NCBI GenBank assembly: GCA_029641185.1
Contig: JAPWGK010000006.1
Location: 1,488,001-1,552,000, forward strand
From: Pseudofabraea citricarpa
Taxonomy: Eukaryota > Ascomycota > Leotiomycetes > Helotiales > Dermateaceae
DNA: 64,000 nucleotides
Direction: 5' to 3'
The notes below the pieces were generated by a model that saw only the letters and a list, made by a program, of their open reading frames with translations, did no database searches and was not told the origin of the DNA. Position numbers and translations under genes: made by a program. The stretch's first letter is position 1, and each line of letters begins with the position of its first letter. Positions 50,211 through 62,743 of the stretch are shown piece after piece.

Positions 50211-51649
50211 AATTAGCACAATCACAAGGAATGTAGGACAAAAGTAGTCAAAGCTGGACTGGTATCGTCAAGTCAGGAGGTGGCATTTCAAGTCTGTTAT
50301 AAGCACCACAAATCTCGCCATTCTGCTTGAATGATGCGTAATCGATATCGACATTCTGCATATTTGATTGTGATATGCAACCAGGTACCTTGCAATACAT
50401 GATGCAAGCAACGCCAACATGTCGCCTTATATTGCCAAGATTTCGCATCCCCCGTGGAAGAATGACCACGGGACTGGAAATCCGGGTTAGCGCAGGCTTG
50501 ATCAGAAGCTTAAGAAAAGGTTAACACATTTTTCTTGGGAAATCATGGAAATCTTATCCTCATCTTTATCAAGCAATTTGCGGGGTTGCCATCATACGCC
50601 CGCGCAATCGTTGTGGAAAATTCGCAATATCGTCGATCTCCCTTGGCATTAGCCACAAGGCAGGTAGCGACCCGAGCTGGCAGCTTGACGGCTTCCGAAG
50701 TTTCCTCTCCTCAGACACTTCTTCATTACGACCAGCTATAGCACTTATATAGATTTTGAAACAAACGAAGTCAATCAAAGATTCTAGCGAGATTTTTCTT
50801 TTCAAACAATCAGGCAGTAAAATTTACCGTTACCTCTTTGATTACATGAAAGCGATATCTGAACAAGTTAGCAATCCTCATTTAAATCCCGATCGTTTTT
50901 CAAATCTTCAATGAGCTTTTTCTCAGCTTCGGTGTCAAGATCTACATGTATCGACCAGGTTTAGGGTCCGATAAGAAGTTTCTTGGGACGAGAAAGCATG
51001 GTGATCGACATGTATCCGTAGGAGTGGATAAGCATGCTATCAGAAAAAGGGCCAGAAGAGTGTTCAAATCCATGCTTTGGACTTGGCAAGGACGCAAATG
51101 ACTCCTAGCTACACATTCTAGGCTAGAACATTTCACTGTAGTACCTTTCAGGCAACCTTGCGCTCATCACTTTCTTCAAAGGGCTGTCGACGATTATGAT
51201 GAACGTGCTAACAATAAGCGTACAGGCTTGACTCTTGATCAGAATGTGCCAACTGATTTTCTGACCTGCAGTAGTTCTGTTTACATCCCCTGCTACTTCC
51301 GGAGACTGTATGTGCCGGTACCTTTGGGTAATTACTATGTCAGATTTCGGGATGATCTACAAATCATCAGGGTGATTGAGCTTCAGCTTCTCGACTCGTG
51401 GTGACAATCTTCATTTTGAAATGCTGATCTTGAATCAAATCAAGAGAGGAGCCATATGTGGGCGTTATTCCGACATCGACATTACCTCATTGCAAGCTTT
51501 CCAAAGAAACATGAGGCAAGGGCGGTTATGATAGAGTGAGTAGGATCAAGAGGATATTTATATAAGGAGAAAGAAATCTGCTCAAATTTTCTCATCATCC
51601 ACAATAACACATTTGTGCAGCTTAGGATCTTCCTTCAAGTTTTATCAAG
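50211..51649. other. Divergent intergenic region of two secreted-protein genes
   Basis: It carries the upstream flanks of the oxalate decarboxylase (-) and the selenium-binding-like gene (+). A strong TATA-like box lies at 51,554-51,565. No gene is supported; the frame at 50,248-50,469 (-) has no family signal. Confidence 0.6.
51554..51565 (+). promoter_or_regulatory. TATA-like box
   Basis: TATTTATATAAG lies about 90 bp before the ATG at 51,650. It stands out from the flanking sequence and is followed by a CT-rich stretch (TTTTCTCATCATCC) that is a typical fungal start-site region. It suggests a regulated, inducible promoter. Confidence 0.6.
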
Positions 51650-53440
51650 ATGACGAAATTCTCTCTTTTGTTTGTTGCATTGGCATCAATTGCAGTTGCC
51701 TCGCCTGTTCCAGAGCCTAACCCAGAACCACAGATCTCGCTTCCTGGCTCTCTGATCCCCTCAATTCCAGGCGTCACAGATCCTATTGTTAGCGGAGCAG
51801 CTATTCCTCTGCCAGTTCTACAGCTGCCTACTCCACCACTCACAAGCCCAACCTTTGAGGGTAGTGATATCAAGCCAAAGAAGGTCGGCTACTTCTGGAC
51901 TGGTGCTGGAGACAATCAACACGCAGGTTTGTATTTGTCTTTCAATAATTCGGTTACATGCTGACGTCTGTTAAAAAAAGATTTTCTTGCCACTTATAGT
52001 CTCGACGATGTAAAATGATCTATCTATTATGCTCCCTTTCGGGAACCCTCATGCTAATGATAATCAGGACACTTTTGGAGAATTCATTTGGTTGACAGAA
52101 GTTCCAACGAGTGGCAACAGCCCTCATCATCTTGGTCCCAGTGCTGATGGAAAGACCCTTATTGGGGGTGGTCTTTTGTCACTTTTGAAAACTCAGGTAA
52201 GCATTTCGACTCATATGACGGTACATATTTGTAACTATCCGCACAGGACACTGCTTTCTATTTCGATGTTACCGACCCATATAGACCAACTTTTAAGAAG
52301 AGTAACCGGGCACTTCTTGCCTCCATCACCGATGAGATTCGCGCTAAGCCAGACGGGTAAGTAGCATTTTAAGCGATGAAGTATATATGCTAATAGCGAA
52401 CTAGTGGCTTCCTAATTACATATATGGGATGTATGTATTATCTAGATGCAAATATAGCGGATTTGACTAACAAATATAAGCTGCTGTAGGAACTTCTCCT
52501 GGCCGTTTGATCGAGACCGATGCGAACTTCGATATTATCCACCAATGGCCGGAAGACGTCGAAGGCACTCTTAACATCCTCGGCGAACAATTCTCACCAC
52601 ATGGGCTGAGTGTTGACTGGGATAACAACCTCATTTTAACTTCTGATTTTGTTGTGCCCCTTTCGATCCTCAAGCCCAGCTTAGGTATACAACGTGCCAA
52701 CACGTTGAGGCTATGGAAGCTCGACACCAGAACTATTATCAGCACAATCACTATTCCTGATGTAAGCAATATCCATTAGTGGTTTGATCTCTATACTTAT
52801 TCTATCGTAGGGTCAAGGAATCCAAGACATCAAATTCATCCCAGGAAATCCAGAATCTGCTGCGCTTGCAACTGCCGTTCATCTCGGCCAAGTGTGGATC
52901 ATCTACCCATTCCGATTCAACGCAGATGGCAGTCAAGGTGTAGCTGAGCTTCTTTACGATCTTGGACCAAAAGCTCGTGATACTGTAGCTATCTAGTAAG
53001 TTATCATCTACATATTAAAAAGTAATTCCATACTAATCAAGTAATTCAGCACGGATTTGACCGCGGATGGAAAGTTCATCTACCTAACTCTAACCACTGC
53101 AAACCACATCGCCGCTCTCGATATCTCAGATCTCAATAACGTCAAGCGTCTCGATGATCCTGATGAGGTCCAACCAACAATCGGCCCGCACTATATCAAG
53201 GTGACACCTGATCAAAAGCACATCGTTGTGACGGATTACTTTGTGCAGACTGGCGACATTGGTTTGATCAATACCCCAGCTGATTTCAAGGCACTGTACA
53301 TTGATATCAACGATGATGGAAGTCTGAGCTTCAACCGCTCCATCGACTTCCAAGCCGCTTTCCCAAAGTATGGTGGTGCTAAGCCTCACTCGGCTGTTGT
53401 TTATGACTTCACTGACCCCAGCAATCCAATCTATTATTAG
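51650..53440 (+). CDS. Secreted selenium-binding-protein-like beta-propeller
   Basis: Eight exons give 475 aa; introns are 51,927-51,980, 52,010-52,067, 52,197-52,246, 52,357-52,404, 52,431-52,480, 52,762-52,810 and 52,996-53,049. A signal peptide (about residues 1-18) and a Pro-rich leader precede a domain with the landmarks of the SBP56/methanethiol oxidase family. These are DFLATYSLDD, SPHHLGPSADGKTLIGGG, GSAVGTSPGRLIE, FSPHGLSVDWDNN, NTLRLWKLDTRT, DLTADGKFIYLT and KPHSAVVYDF. Several conserved histidines are kept. I find no cysteine in the whole protein, although cytosolic family members carry conserved ones near the N-terminus. Copper-dependent methanethiol oxidation is known for some family members; for this secreted form the substrate is unknown. 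Confidence 0.88.
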
Positions 53441-54518
53441 AAAATGGTGGCCGAGGGTTTATTGTTCGTGGTTCGGAGAGATGCATCACCCTGTCATACA
53501 GAAGATGAGAGGAATTGACGAAGCTAGGGTGATTATTTTGTGGTTACAAGAGCCAAGTAATTTTTAATTGCGCATATTCTTATGTTGATGGTTCTGGTTA
53601 TAATCTAAGATTATCGTTTAGTATTTATACCTATTGGAGAGCCTGTTGCCTTATTACTGGGTAATCAGTAAAGTTTTAAATGGAATCTTTTGTTAAATTC
53701 TTCCACCTTGTTTCCCTTCCAAAATATATATATATATGATGCTCTATAAAGCAGAATAATCTCTTAGAAATACGAGAAATTAGCAAGAAAATTTTGTCCT
53801 CTGTTACTTCTAGAGAGTTGAAAGAAAAATCTTTTCCACAAAGGAAAGAAAAAGGGAAATAAATAGAAATGAGAGAATGTTAGATTATCCAGTATTGAAA
53901 GGCTAGATTATCCAGTGTTACCACGGAGTAGAAGACTCGATAGATGAACTCTAATCCAAGCTATATTTGACATGAAGGACATTTATTCGTTTAACCGATA
54001 CTGTTCGCAAGGATCATCAAAATGCGCAAACCATGTATATCTCATCTTCGGGCCAGGCTGATAATCGTGAAAGATCAAATGGCTCTAGTACTGCTCGCTT
54101 GCTCGTTTAAAAGACCCCCGAGGGGTCAATCCACCTCGTCATCACTGCCGTCCACCGTCCACATACACCCTTGACCATTTCATCTCAACTTCCCCACCAA
54201 CCTTGATGAGTGATACTCATGATTGGAGTACAAGTTCAGATGGAAGTGGTGTGAATGCGGGGCAAGTACTCTCTATCCTTGTCTAGAATCGACGCCGACC
54301 TCAAATTCTCCTGAATCGGTAGATGAGTAGACGCCCGCGTCCAATCAAGGTACGCAAACTTGCAGCATAGACATGTTCGTCTGCAAGGACGGATAAGGAA
54401 ACGGAAACTTTTTTTTCTTTCTTCCTTTTCTTATTTATAAACCTGTCCGCACACTGAATTCAAATCCGTCCTAACTTCTTGTTCTGCTCTGGGTTGGATA
54501 TTTTCTGACAACTTCAAC
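53441..54518. other. Intergenic region and esterase promoter
   Basis: No gene is supported. A TATA-like TATTTATAA at 54,432-54,440, after a CT-rich run (TTTCTTTCTTCC), lies about 80 bp before the esterase start and is the likely core promoter. Confidence 0.55.
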
Positions 54519-56284
54519 ATGGGTAGCTTATTGAGGACCAGCTTGGCGAACGTTGTATTTCTTGGACTGTTGATTGCAGGTACGGTAGTTCAAGCATATT
54601 CAAATTCGAGTGAACTACCTGTGGTTGATTTGGGATATGCTTTGTATCAAGCTCAGGCAGTCGAGGTACGTATTTCATTAGTCACTTTGAAATAATGGAT
54701 ATTGACATCTTCCCTAGTCCAATAGTAGTAACCCATATCTCAATTTCTCCAATATCAGATATGCAGCACCTCCACTAGGAGAGTTTCGGTTTGCTGCTCC
54801 AGCTGCACCTCTCAACAATCGATCAGCAGGAGTCCAAGATGGCTCATATGGTAAAATATGTCCTCAAGCATACGCAAGATGGCAGCTCGGCGCGAACGTA
54901 CTCAACCCTCCCGCCGAAAACGAGAGTGAAGATTGTTTGTTTTTAGATATCGTGGTACGCAAAACCGTGTATGAATCTAGCGATGGCGCACCAGTCCTTG
55001 TCTGGTTTCATGGAGGTGGATATGCGATTGGAAGCAAGTATGCTCAGGGAACTCCAGTGGGCTTGCTAGACCGGAGTTTCGAATCTGGCGAAGGCGCAAT
55101 CTGGGTCGGGATGAATTATCGAGTAAGTCAACTACAGCTGGTCTTAAAAAGATTGAGTTCTTACCACAATTTCTAGCTCGGAGCTTTTGGCTTTCTTCAA
55201 GGAGAGACAATCCAAGCAAACGGCACTGCAAATGCGGGCTTTTACGATCAAAGAGCAGCACTCCTTTGGGTTCAAGAGAACATCCATCTTTTTGGAGGTG
55301 ATCCGAATCGAGTCACAGCCATTGGAGAGTCAGCTGGTGGCGGTTCTATTCTTCACCATATTACTGCTTATGGTGGGAACAATGGATCTTCTCCATTTCA
55401 GAGAGCAATCTTGCAAAGTACTGCCTTTGTGCCAAGCCCGTCAAGCGATGCTCCCGAAGCGATCACTCAGGAGTTCTTGAAGGCAGCTAATGTGACGACC
55501 ATTCAAGAAGCTCGAGAATTAACCTCAGAGCAATTGCTGGCTGCGAATAAAATCGCCCAGGCCCCTGCTTTGTTTGGTACTTATGTATTTGGTATGTTGA
55601 CAGCTGTAATTTGTTCTGAACCGAGTACTGATTAGTCGGATAGGTCCAGCTCCAGATGGAACATACGTACCTGATCTCCCTGGAAATCTCTTGTTGGCCG
55701 GTAATTTTGACCACAATGTGGCGGTGATGGCAGCACATAATTCTAACGAAGCTGGTCGATACACCGACCCGGCTGCTACCAACGACACAGCGTTCACCAC
55801 GTACATGTCATTATATTTCCCCTCGGCCTCACCAGAAGTGTTGACATACCTATCCACTGTCCTCTACCCTCCGGTCTACAACGGCTCGCAGCCGTACACG
55901 ACTCCATTCTACCGACTCAATCGTGCGATTTCCGATTTCACTTTTACATGTAGCAGTACCTGGCTGATGCACGCGTATAACGCTTCGTCGTCATATAAAT
56001 ATATCTTCAGTGTACCTCCAGGAAACCATACGCAGGATGTGCCATACACATATTTCAGTAGATCTAATTCACAAGTTCTGAATGAAACCCTGGCACAAAT
56101 GATGCAAGGTTGGATGACGACCTTTGCTGGGAAAGGTGCTCCAAATAGAGACGAGCTGCCTAAGTTTCCAGCTTACGGCTTGGAGAGTAGAACCTTGAAT
56201 CTGAACAAGATGTATATTGAAGAAATTGGCGATCCGATGGATAATGAAAGGTGTACGTGGTGGCAAAAGGCTTTGTATCGTTGA
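54519..56284 (+). CDS. Secreted type B carboxylesterase/lipase
   Basis: Four exons (introns 54,666-54,717, 55,123-55,176 and 55,592-55,643) give 535 aa. A signal peptide of about 27 residues precedes an alpha/beta-hydrolase of the carboxylesterase type B family. Visible landmarks are IRYAAPPLGEFRF, ESEDCLFLDI, the oxyanion loop VWFHGGGY, the nucleophile elbow AIGESAGGGS (Ser236), an acid residue in NSNEAGRY, and a histidine in GNHTQDVPYTYF. Many N-glycosylation sites (for example NSS, NRS, NGT) fit an extracellular enzyme. It hydrolyses carboxylic esters; the natural substrate cannot be read from the sequence. Confidence 0.93.
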
Positions 56285-56410
56285 GCTTCACCAATGACTT
56301 GCTCTTTAAGTTACCTGGCCAGCACCAATTAAGGGAGCGCTATTAGGGCCAGCACATAAGATTAACCGAGCTGCACTTATTATAAGTACCATCCTCCTTG
56401 CTTTTTCAAT

Positions 56411-56476
56411 GTCTCGCAAACATCCTCATATGACAAATTCATCTTTTCTCTTTTGAGCGTCTCGCAAACATCCTCA
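56411..56476. repeat. Direct repeat of 18 bp, 48 bp apart
   Basis: GTCTCGCAAACATCCTCA occurs at 56,411-56,428 and 56,459-56,476, upstream of the coiled-coil gene. It may be a duplicated regulatory site or a small chance duplication. Confidence 0.7.
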
Positions 56477-56620
56477 GGAGATCTCGGTTAAGATCCCACA
56501 TCCAAAAAGTTCATAATTTAAACGGTAAGTCTTGTGCATGCTTTCAATCTCCACCATCGACCCAGCAGACCTATCCACGACACTACATTCACCTAGAGTC
56601 TAACCCATAACGATCTAATC

Positions 56621-57049
56621 ATGGCTGACAATCAACTTTTCGTAATAGAGGACAATCAGTTCGAGATGCCTTCCAACAAGGAGATTGAACGAGCATTCCT
56701 TGCCCAATTGAGACTAATTAAGCGGGAAAATGCCCTTGAACGCGATGGTCTTCGCCAGCTACGCCGCCAGCGTCGCCGCGAGTGGTTTAATCAAGAACGC
56801 CGCGCTTTGCGTCGCCAACATGTTGAAGAAACTCAAGAGCTCATCCAGCAACAGGCCATGGACCTCGACAACATTCCTCAAGGAAATATCGAAGCGCGAA
56901 ACGCTTGTCTCCACGTACATGCTGTACAGATGCAAGAGCTTCGAGAAGAACAAGCAGAAGAGCGTAGAGCACTTAACAAAGAAGATGCGGAAGAGCGCAG
57001 AGCACTTAACGAAGCACTTAACGAAGAGATCGGACCAATTAATGAGTAA
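56621..57049 (+). CDS. Small coiled-coil hypothetical protein
   Basis: A single open frame of 142 codons starts in a good context (AATCATGGCT). The product is rich in Arg, Glu, Gln and Leu and should form a long coiled coil over most of its length. Near the C-terminus EERRALN occurs twice, followed by a third partial unit (EALNEE), a recent internal duplication. It has no signal peptide or membrane segment. I recognise no family. An overlapping frame on the same strand (56,730-57,140) is less protein-like. Transcript data would be needed to be sure. Confidence 0.45.
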   Translation: MADNQLFVIEDNQFEMPSNKEIERAFLAQLRLIKRENALERDGLRQLRRQRRREWFNQERRALRRQHVEETQELIQQQAMDLDNIPQGNIEARNACLHVHAVQMQELREEQAEERRALNKEDAEERRALNEALNEEIGPINE

Positions 57050-60000
57050 TATGGCATCTAGCGACAGTACAGTGGATCGGGCTCTTATTGTAACTGCTCT
57101 ACCCTGCGTTCCTATTACAATTCTCACTGCTGTTCTTTAAGTATGTATGCCCGCCACTTCATCTCAAAGCGATGCATGCTAACAATGAATTAACCTAGCC
57201 TCGTCACTTTTCCTCTGGTATTCTTGATGACTACACGACCTGCTTAATCATCAACTCTCTTTCTCGACAACACAGCGCGCGCAGCACCGCCAATCTTTGA
57301 ATTGGGACAACAAGCAATATCGTGGCAAAGCGGAAATGGCATAAGCACTGGTATGGGAGTTTTTGGTGGAGTTCTGGCGTTTTCTGCACTGGGTTTTGGA
57401 GTCGCATCATACACGAAAGAGCATTTCTTGTGGAATTGGGGTTTCTTTGCTGGCGTTACCTGGAAGCATTGTATCTTTGGACTGCTCTGTAGTAGCGCAC
57501 CATAATCAAAACACTCCTCTCTAACCTACCAAAACTGTGTTGTGGAATCACGTTCAGAGATCGTTACATGCATTTGGTGAAAGCAGAATAAACACAGGTG
57601 ACAAACCAGAGGTTCGTGGAGCCCAACTTTCCCACTTTCTGCATCTCTTCCTCACCCTCTCAGACAACACCCTATTGGCACCGATACACCAGACTTATTT
57701 TTCTGGTCTATACTAAGCTCAGGTTGAGTGTACGGAAGCAGACGCAATCGTGGCGATTGATGCGGCTAACCTTCTGGGCTTTCTTCTCTTAACCGACGAG
57801 GCAAATAGCCGAGGCCTCTGCAGTTCTGCCGAAAACGAATCCTGTTCGGGATATATGAAGTTGCCTTTCCTGTTATTCTTCTCGTCCTTTTATGTCACGA
57901 TAATCTTGCCATCGATAGGCTGAGGATTTGCACTCAGATATCGATGGGTTCAATTGAGCCGTTCTAGCTTGCACAGCTGTAAGCTGCTCCTCGCTAAAGA
58001 ACACGTATGTCTAGCGGCCAACCATCAACAATTAATTTACGAGGAATCAGAGATGCATAACATGGTTGACCATTAAATATCTCGAGAGAGATTTACTAGC
58101 AAGAAGGAAGATCTAGAAAAATCGTCTTTCTTTCCGAACACAACGTTTTGCAGGCCTCCACCCTGGTGGAAACGTCTTTCGTAGAATTGACGGCATGAGG
58201 CTATCTTTGATTTAAACCTGGTTGATTAATAATTGTTCCCCGAGTCTTACTTGTGACGCCTTCGTCTTGCCGTGCTTCTGGCGATCAATGGATGATACAC
58301 CAGTCGGTCCGCATCTCGCGGAAAATATAATTTCTCTTAGGTATTCGAACTTTGATAGCATGGAATTGTAATAGACTTGGGTGGTTATAAAGAAAGAAAC
58401 ATCAATAGTTGCAAAATAGGAAGAACTCATTGTCATTATTCTCATTATTGTCTGGCGCTAATCTCTAAGCGAGGATATTGTCAGTTGACACTTCTTCTTC
58501 TGAAAATAACCTTATATGGTAATATGCCACGCTGCAATTGGCGAGCAACATATTTTCGTGAAGTGTAACATGTTGAATGAAGATGGTTACATAAAATGGC
58601 CCTGAGTCATGGGTTGCGAATATTTCAAATCCGGGTGCAGGCAGGGAGGGCATTTCAACATTTGCCATTAGGCCAACAATCAAAGTAGCTTGAGAATTGG
58701 CTGTATCATTCTAACTTGTTAACTACCTAGCTACTTGTCAAAGAGATGCATTTCCATGTTGATTATCTCGGACCAACAAAAGATCCATTCAAGAAGAATT
58801 ATCAGAGTGTCGTTATCAGGAGACGATGCTTTTATCAATAATAGACCCAAGAGTAATAATTTCAAAACAGAAAAATCAAGGCGGCTTTGGTGTTCCCCCA
58901 TTCCATTGCTATTCCTAAGTGGAATATCGTGACCAGCTGCGTTTTCTGGTTGACTGACCGACATGATAAATATTATAGAGTCTAGAAGGAGCCAACTAAC
59001 CATTGCACAATGCATGAAGATCTATAATCTTGTAAATCTCGTAAATCTCCGGGAGAAAAAACAACAGCAACACCCATCCAGCCTCCACACGAGAAAGAGC
59101 CATGATCAAATTTGTTTCTCCTGGACCGGATATTTTTTCATTCCGTTTGGAAATCCCACCGGCAACGCTCCATCCCACATCTATCCTACCATTCGTCCGC
59201 CGCCGGTCTTAGCTCGCAGAATCCACAGATTAGATACTGGCAGATACAGGCGATAGATCGACAAGCGAGCAGGGATGACGATTCGAGACTTCGGGCTCGG
59301 CCAAAGCCCAAAGGGGAAAACCTGCAGTGGTAGTGGTGAACAAGAGGCCGGGCATGGGGAGACGTAAACGTCCGGCGAGGATCTCCCGAATCGAGACATA
59401 ACGGGTGATTATCATTCGTGTCTCTCCCTTGGTGTGGGCGAGACACGGACACGGACACGGGATGCTACTTACTTTACTGTATCGCATCATGCGGCCGGTC
59501 CAGTAATCAATGAAAAGAGCAACAGGACGATGCGAACTTGCTGGATTGGATTGGAACCAGAGCAGTATGCAAGGTACGGTACGTAAGAACACCCCTGACA
59601 GCTAATCCTTGAGCTTAAACCCGCCAGGGAAAGAAAAGAAAAACGTCGGCGTTAAGAGTATCCAACGTACGATTGGAGTGTTCGCTTAACCTCCATATTT
59701 CGTTTTCTCCTCCGCAAAGTATAGCCCCAAGCTGAATCCTGTTGATCGGTTTAAGCATCTCCAAAAGTACTGCTCCTCCAAGAAAGGCTTTTTCTTTTTG
59801 TTTTTATTTTTTTTTATTTTTCAATAGAAGAACCAATGGCATAGGAGATATTCATACTACTCCACAAGGTAGTGAGTCGTGTGGAGTTGGGTTGTTATCT
59901 TAGCGCAGGGCGGCAGGAATACCGCGTACCTCGCCTGAGGAACTATTATTCCAGACCGCCAAATCCCTCTCCTCTCCCTCCCTCTTTGCATCACGACCCC

Positions 60001-60868
60001 GTACACGCGGGGTAGACTTCAAGACCTCACTACTCAGATTCCTGCCCGTCAAGTAAACAAGCGGGCCTGAATTGAGTTTGATAACAAAAAGTCAGGCGAG
60101 AGTCAAAAACCCTAAAATCCAAACTCTATCCGGCCACCCCTCCAACAAGAGAAGACATGGATATCTCGTCAAGCTTCCTAAAACTCTCTGGGCCAGAAGC
60201 GCGCAGGAGAAAACGTGCAGTCGAGGCACACGCACGGCTCAAAGCAGGAAAAGAAGAACAAAAAGAAAAAAAAAGCACAGAGCATTGCCCCACCGCCGCT
60301 CCATCTTTATGCGTTCCCCGAAAAGGCTAACAGTGTACTTCCGAACAAGTGCCCGACCCGAGGCACGCAGCGGGGTATCTTTTCCTCGTCTCTCCTGTCC
60401 GACACCTTTCTCTTACTCGCTCTTTGCGTGTCAGACAGAAGACACAAGAGAAGACGGCATGATAACTCATCAGCAGGCATGCATGCGGGTTCTGAAACAA
60501 TTCTCAGCCTCTCTCATGCCGGCATGGCCTGCCATGTTTGTCCATGTCAACCATGCTCGCCAAGCGAAATGAGTGGTTTGGGACTTGGTTTCCAAGCGAC
60601 ACTACTCCGTACTCGAGGCACTGTAACTGTTTGCCGTCTAGTATGTGGAGTCGACCGAGGGAGCTAGATAGCTTACCCCAGTCTCGAGAACGGACGTAAG
60701 AGATAGCTGTTGAGTAATAACCAACAGGGAGAAGCTAGGAGGCAGTCAGGACGATACAAAAAGGAGGGGTGCGGGACCCCTCCATGCTCTCTTTCTTTTA
60801 TTCTCCTCCTCATTATTCCTCCTCTCTCCTCCTCGATATACCCAAGCCCGTCAATATACACATACATC
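57050..60868. other. Long region without a firmly supported gene
   Basis: A hydrophobic frame at 57,302-57,505 (MGVFGGVLAFSALGFG) might be a terminal exon beginning after CAACACAG at 57,271, but I could not find a fitting first exon. The middle (57,510-59,900) shows only short overlapping frames. The right part (about 59,780-60,868) includes T-, A- and CT-rich runs. The last 90 bp (TCTCCTCCTC-like) are the pyrimidine-rich start-site region of the aldehyde dehydrogenase gene. Confidence 0.5.
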
Positions 60869-62532
60869 ATGGCTCCTTCAGCAACTGCCTCGGACCGTGT
60901 TTCCTTCACGACCTTCTCCAATGTCGTGAATGGCGAGCTACGCTCCTCCAAGACCACAACTCAGGGAATCAACCCCGTCACGAGCGAGAAGTTGTGGGAT
61001 GTCCCCGTTGCCACAGAAGCTGATCTCGACGAGGCTGTCAAGGCTGCGAGAAAGGCATTCCCCTCATGGGCTAAGACTCCCATTGAGGAGCGCAAGCGCC
61101 TGGTGCTGCAATGGAACGAGGTCTACCAGAGCTACGCGGCAGAATTCACCGAATTGTTGATCAAGGAGTGTGGAAAGCCACGCATGTTTGCTCAAGGAGA
61201 GGTAGCCGCCACGAGCGAGTTTATCGTGCATCACAGTAAGTAGTGATTATTTTCTGAAATTCTCTCCTCAGAGTGGGATCCAGATGAGGAAGAAAGATGG
61301 CATTGATTGACTGTGAAAAATAGCCACCCTTGATCTCCCAACCGAAGAGCTCGACATCGAGAAGGAAGTCATCAAAACTAGATATGTACCCCTTGGAATC
61401 GTAGGAGCTATCTGCCCATGGAATTTCCCACTCGTCCTGTCTTCTGGAAAGATCTCGCCTGCTTTGGTCACGGGAAACTGTATCATCGTCAAGCCTTCTC
61501 CTTTCACTCCCTACACGGCTCTCAAGCTCTGCGAGATTGCAAAGGACATCTTCCCTCCAGGAGTCTTCCAGGTTTTGGGCGGTGATGACAAGCTCGGTCC
61601 TTGGGTATGTATCTGCACCCTTTCTAGAAACGAAGAAAATGGCAAGAGTTTTTGAGACTGACCAGACTTTCCACAGATGACTACTCATCCCGATATCCAG
61701 AAGATCTCATTCACGGGATCCATCGCCACCGGAAAGAGAATCATGGCAGCATGCGCCGGTACCTTGAAGCGTGTAACGCTCGAGCTCGGAGGAAATGATG
61801 CCTCGATCGTCTGCCCTGACGTAGATATCGCCAGCACCGCGCCCATGCTGGCAATGGGTGCCTTCTTCAACAGCGGCCAAGTGTGCGTAGCGACCAAGCG
61901 CATCTACATCCACCAAGACATCTACGAGCCAATGCTGCAAGCGATGGGGGCCTTTGCCAAGAGCTTAAAGGTGGGCGGCGATGAGGAAGGCGTAATGGTC
62001 GGGCCGATCCAGAACTCAATGCAGCATGATCGCGTGCAGGGATTCTTTGACGAGGGTAAGAAAGAGGGCTGGAAGTATGCCGCTGGTGGTGAGGTCAAGA
62101 GAGGCGACAAGGGCTTTTTCATCCAGCCTACCATCGTCGATAACCCTCCCTCCGACTCGAGAATCATCCAAGAAGAGCCTTTCGTAAGTTTTGAAATCAT
62201 GTCCTCTCAAAGATCCGCATTGCTGACCCCAACAGGGACCAATTGTTCCAACTCAACCATGGACAGATGAAGCCGAGGTTATCTCCCGTGCTAACAACAC
62301 AAACACCGGGCTTGGAGCTTGTGTGTGGAGCAAGGACATCTCACGCGCTGAGCGCATCGCCGAGCAACTCGAGGCCGGTAGCGTCTGGATCAACAGTTTC
62401 GAGCAGCCTACTCCCAAGGCAGCCTTCGGTGGATTCAAGGAGAGTGGTATTGGAGCCGAGTGGGGATCCAAGGGCCTGTTGTCATTCTGCAACGTGCAAG
62501 CTGTGCACATCTATAAGGGACCTTGCATGTGA
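60869..62532 (+). CDS. NAD(P)-dependent aldehyde dehydrogenase
   Basis: Four exons (introns 61,236-61,323, 61,605-61,676 and 62,184-62,235) give 483 aa. The ALDH fold is complete: CPWNFPLVLSSGKISPAL with the WNFP motif, VKPSPFTPYTALKL at the cofactor site, FTGSIATGKRI, general base Glu252 in LELGGNDA, and nucleophile Cys286 in FNSGQVCVATKR. Later come EEPFGPIVP and SGIGAEWG. Such enzymes oxidise aldehydes to carboxylic acids; sequence style is like the ALDH superfamily members near the succinate-semialdehyde or betaine-aldehyde groups, but the substrate cannot be fixed. There is no clear targeting signal, so it is probably cytosolic. It is convergent with the pectin enzyme. Confidence 0.94.
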
Positions 62533-62743
62533 GAGGCGCAAGACAAGCCAAACCATTTATGAAAATTTAACGAACATACCCATGAATATATACACAAGTT
62601 TCATTTTATATCGTCTTGATGGTGATGAGAGAAAACGCTTTTTGCATTCAAAAATATATACAAGAACGGACAGAGAGGCCTGCTTATTCTGATAGTACAA
62701 ACACGTGTACCGTGTGAAAGTTGACTGAAACATGAGACATAGT

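Noticed and set aside
57302..57505. Small hydrophobic frame (possible terminal exon)
   Set aside because: A plausible acceptor precedes it, but I found no first exon with a start codon and matching phase.
60072..60667. Two overlapping frames of 150-166 codons before the aldehyde dehydrogenase
   Set aside because: They are basic, low-complexity and lie in the upstream region of a clear gene; no family signal.
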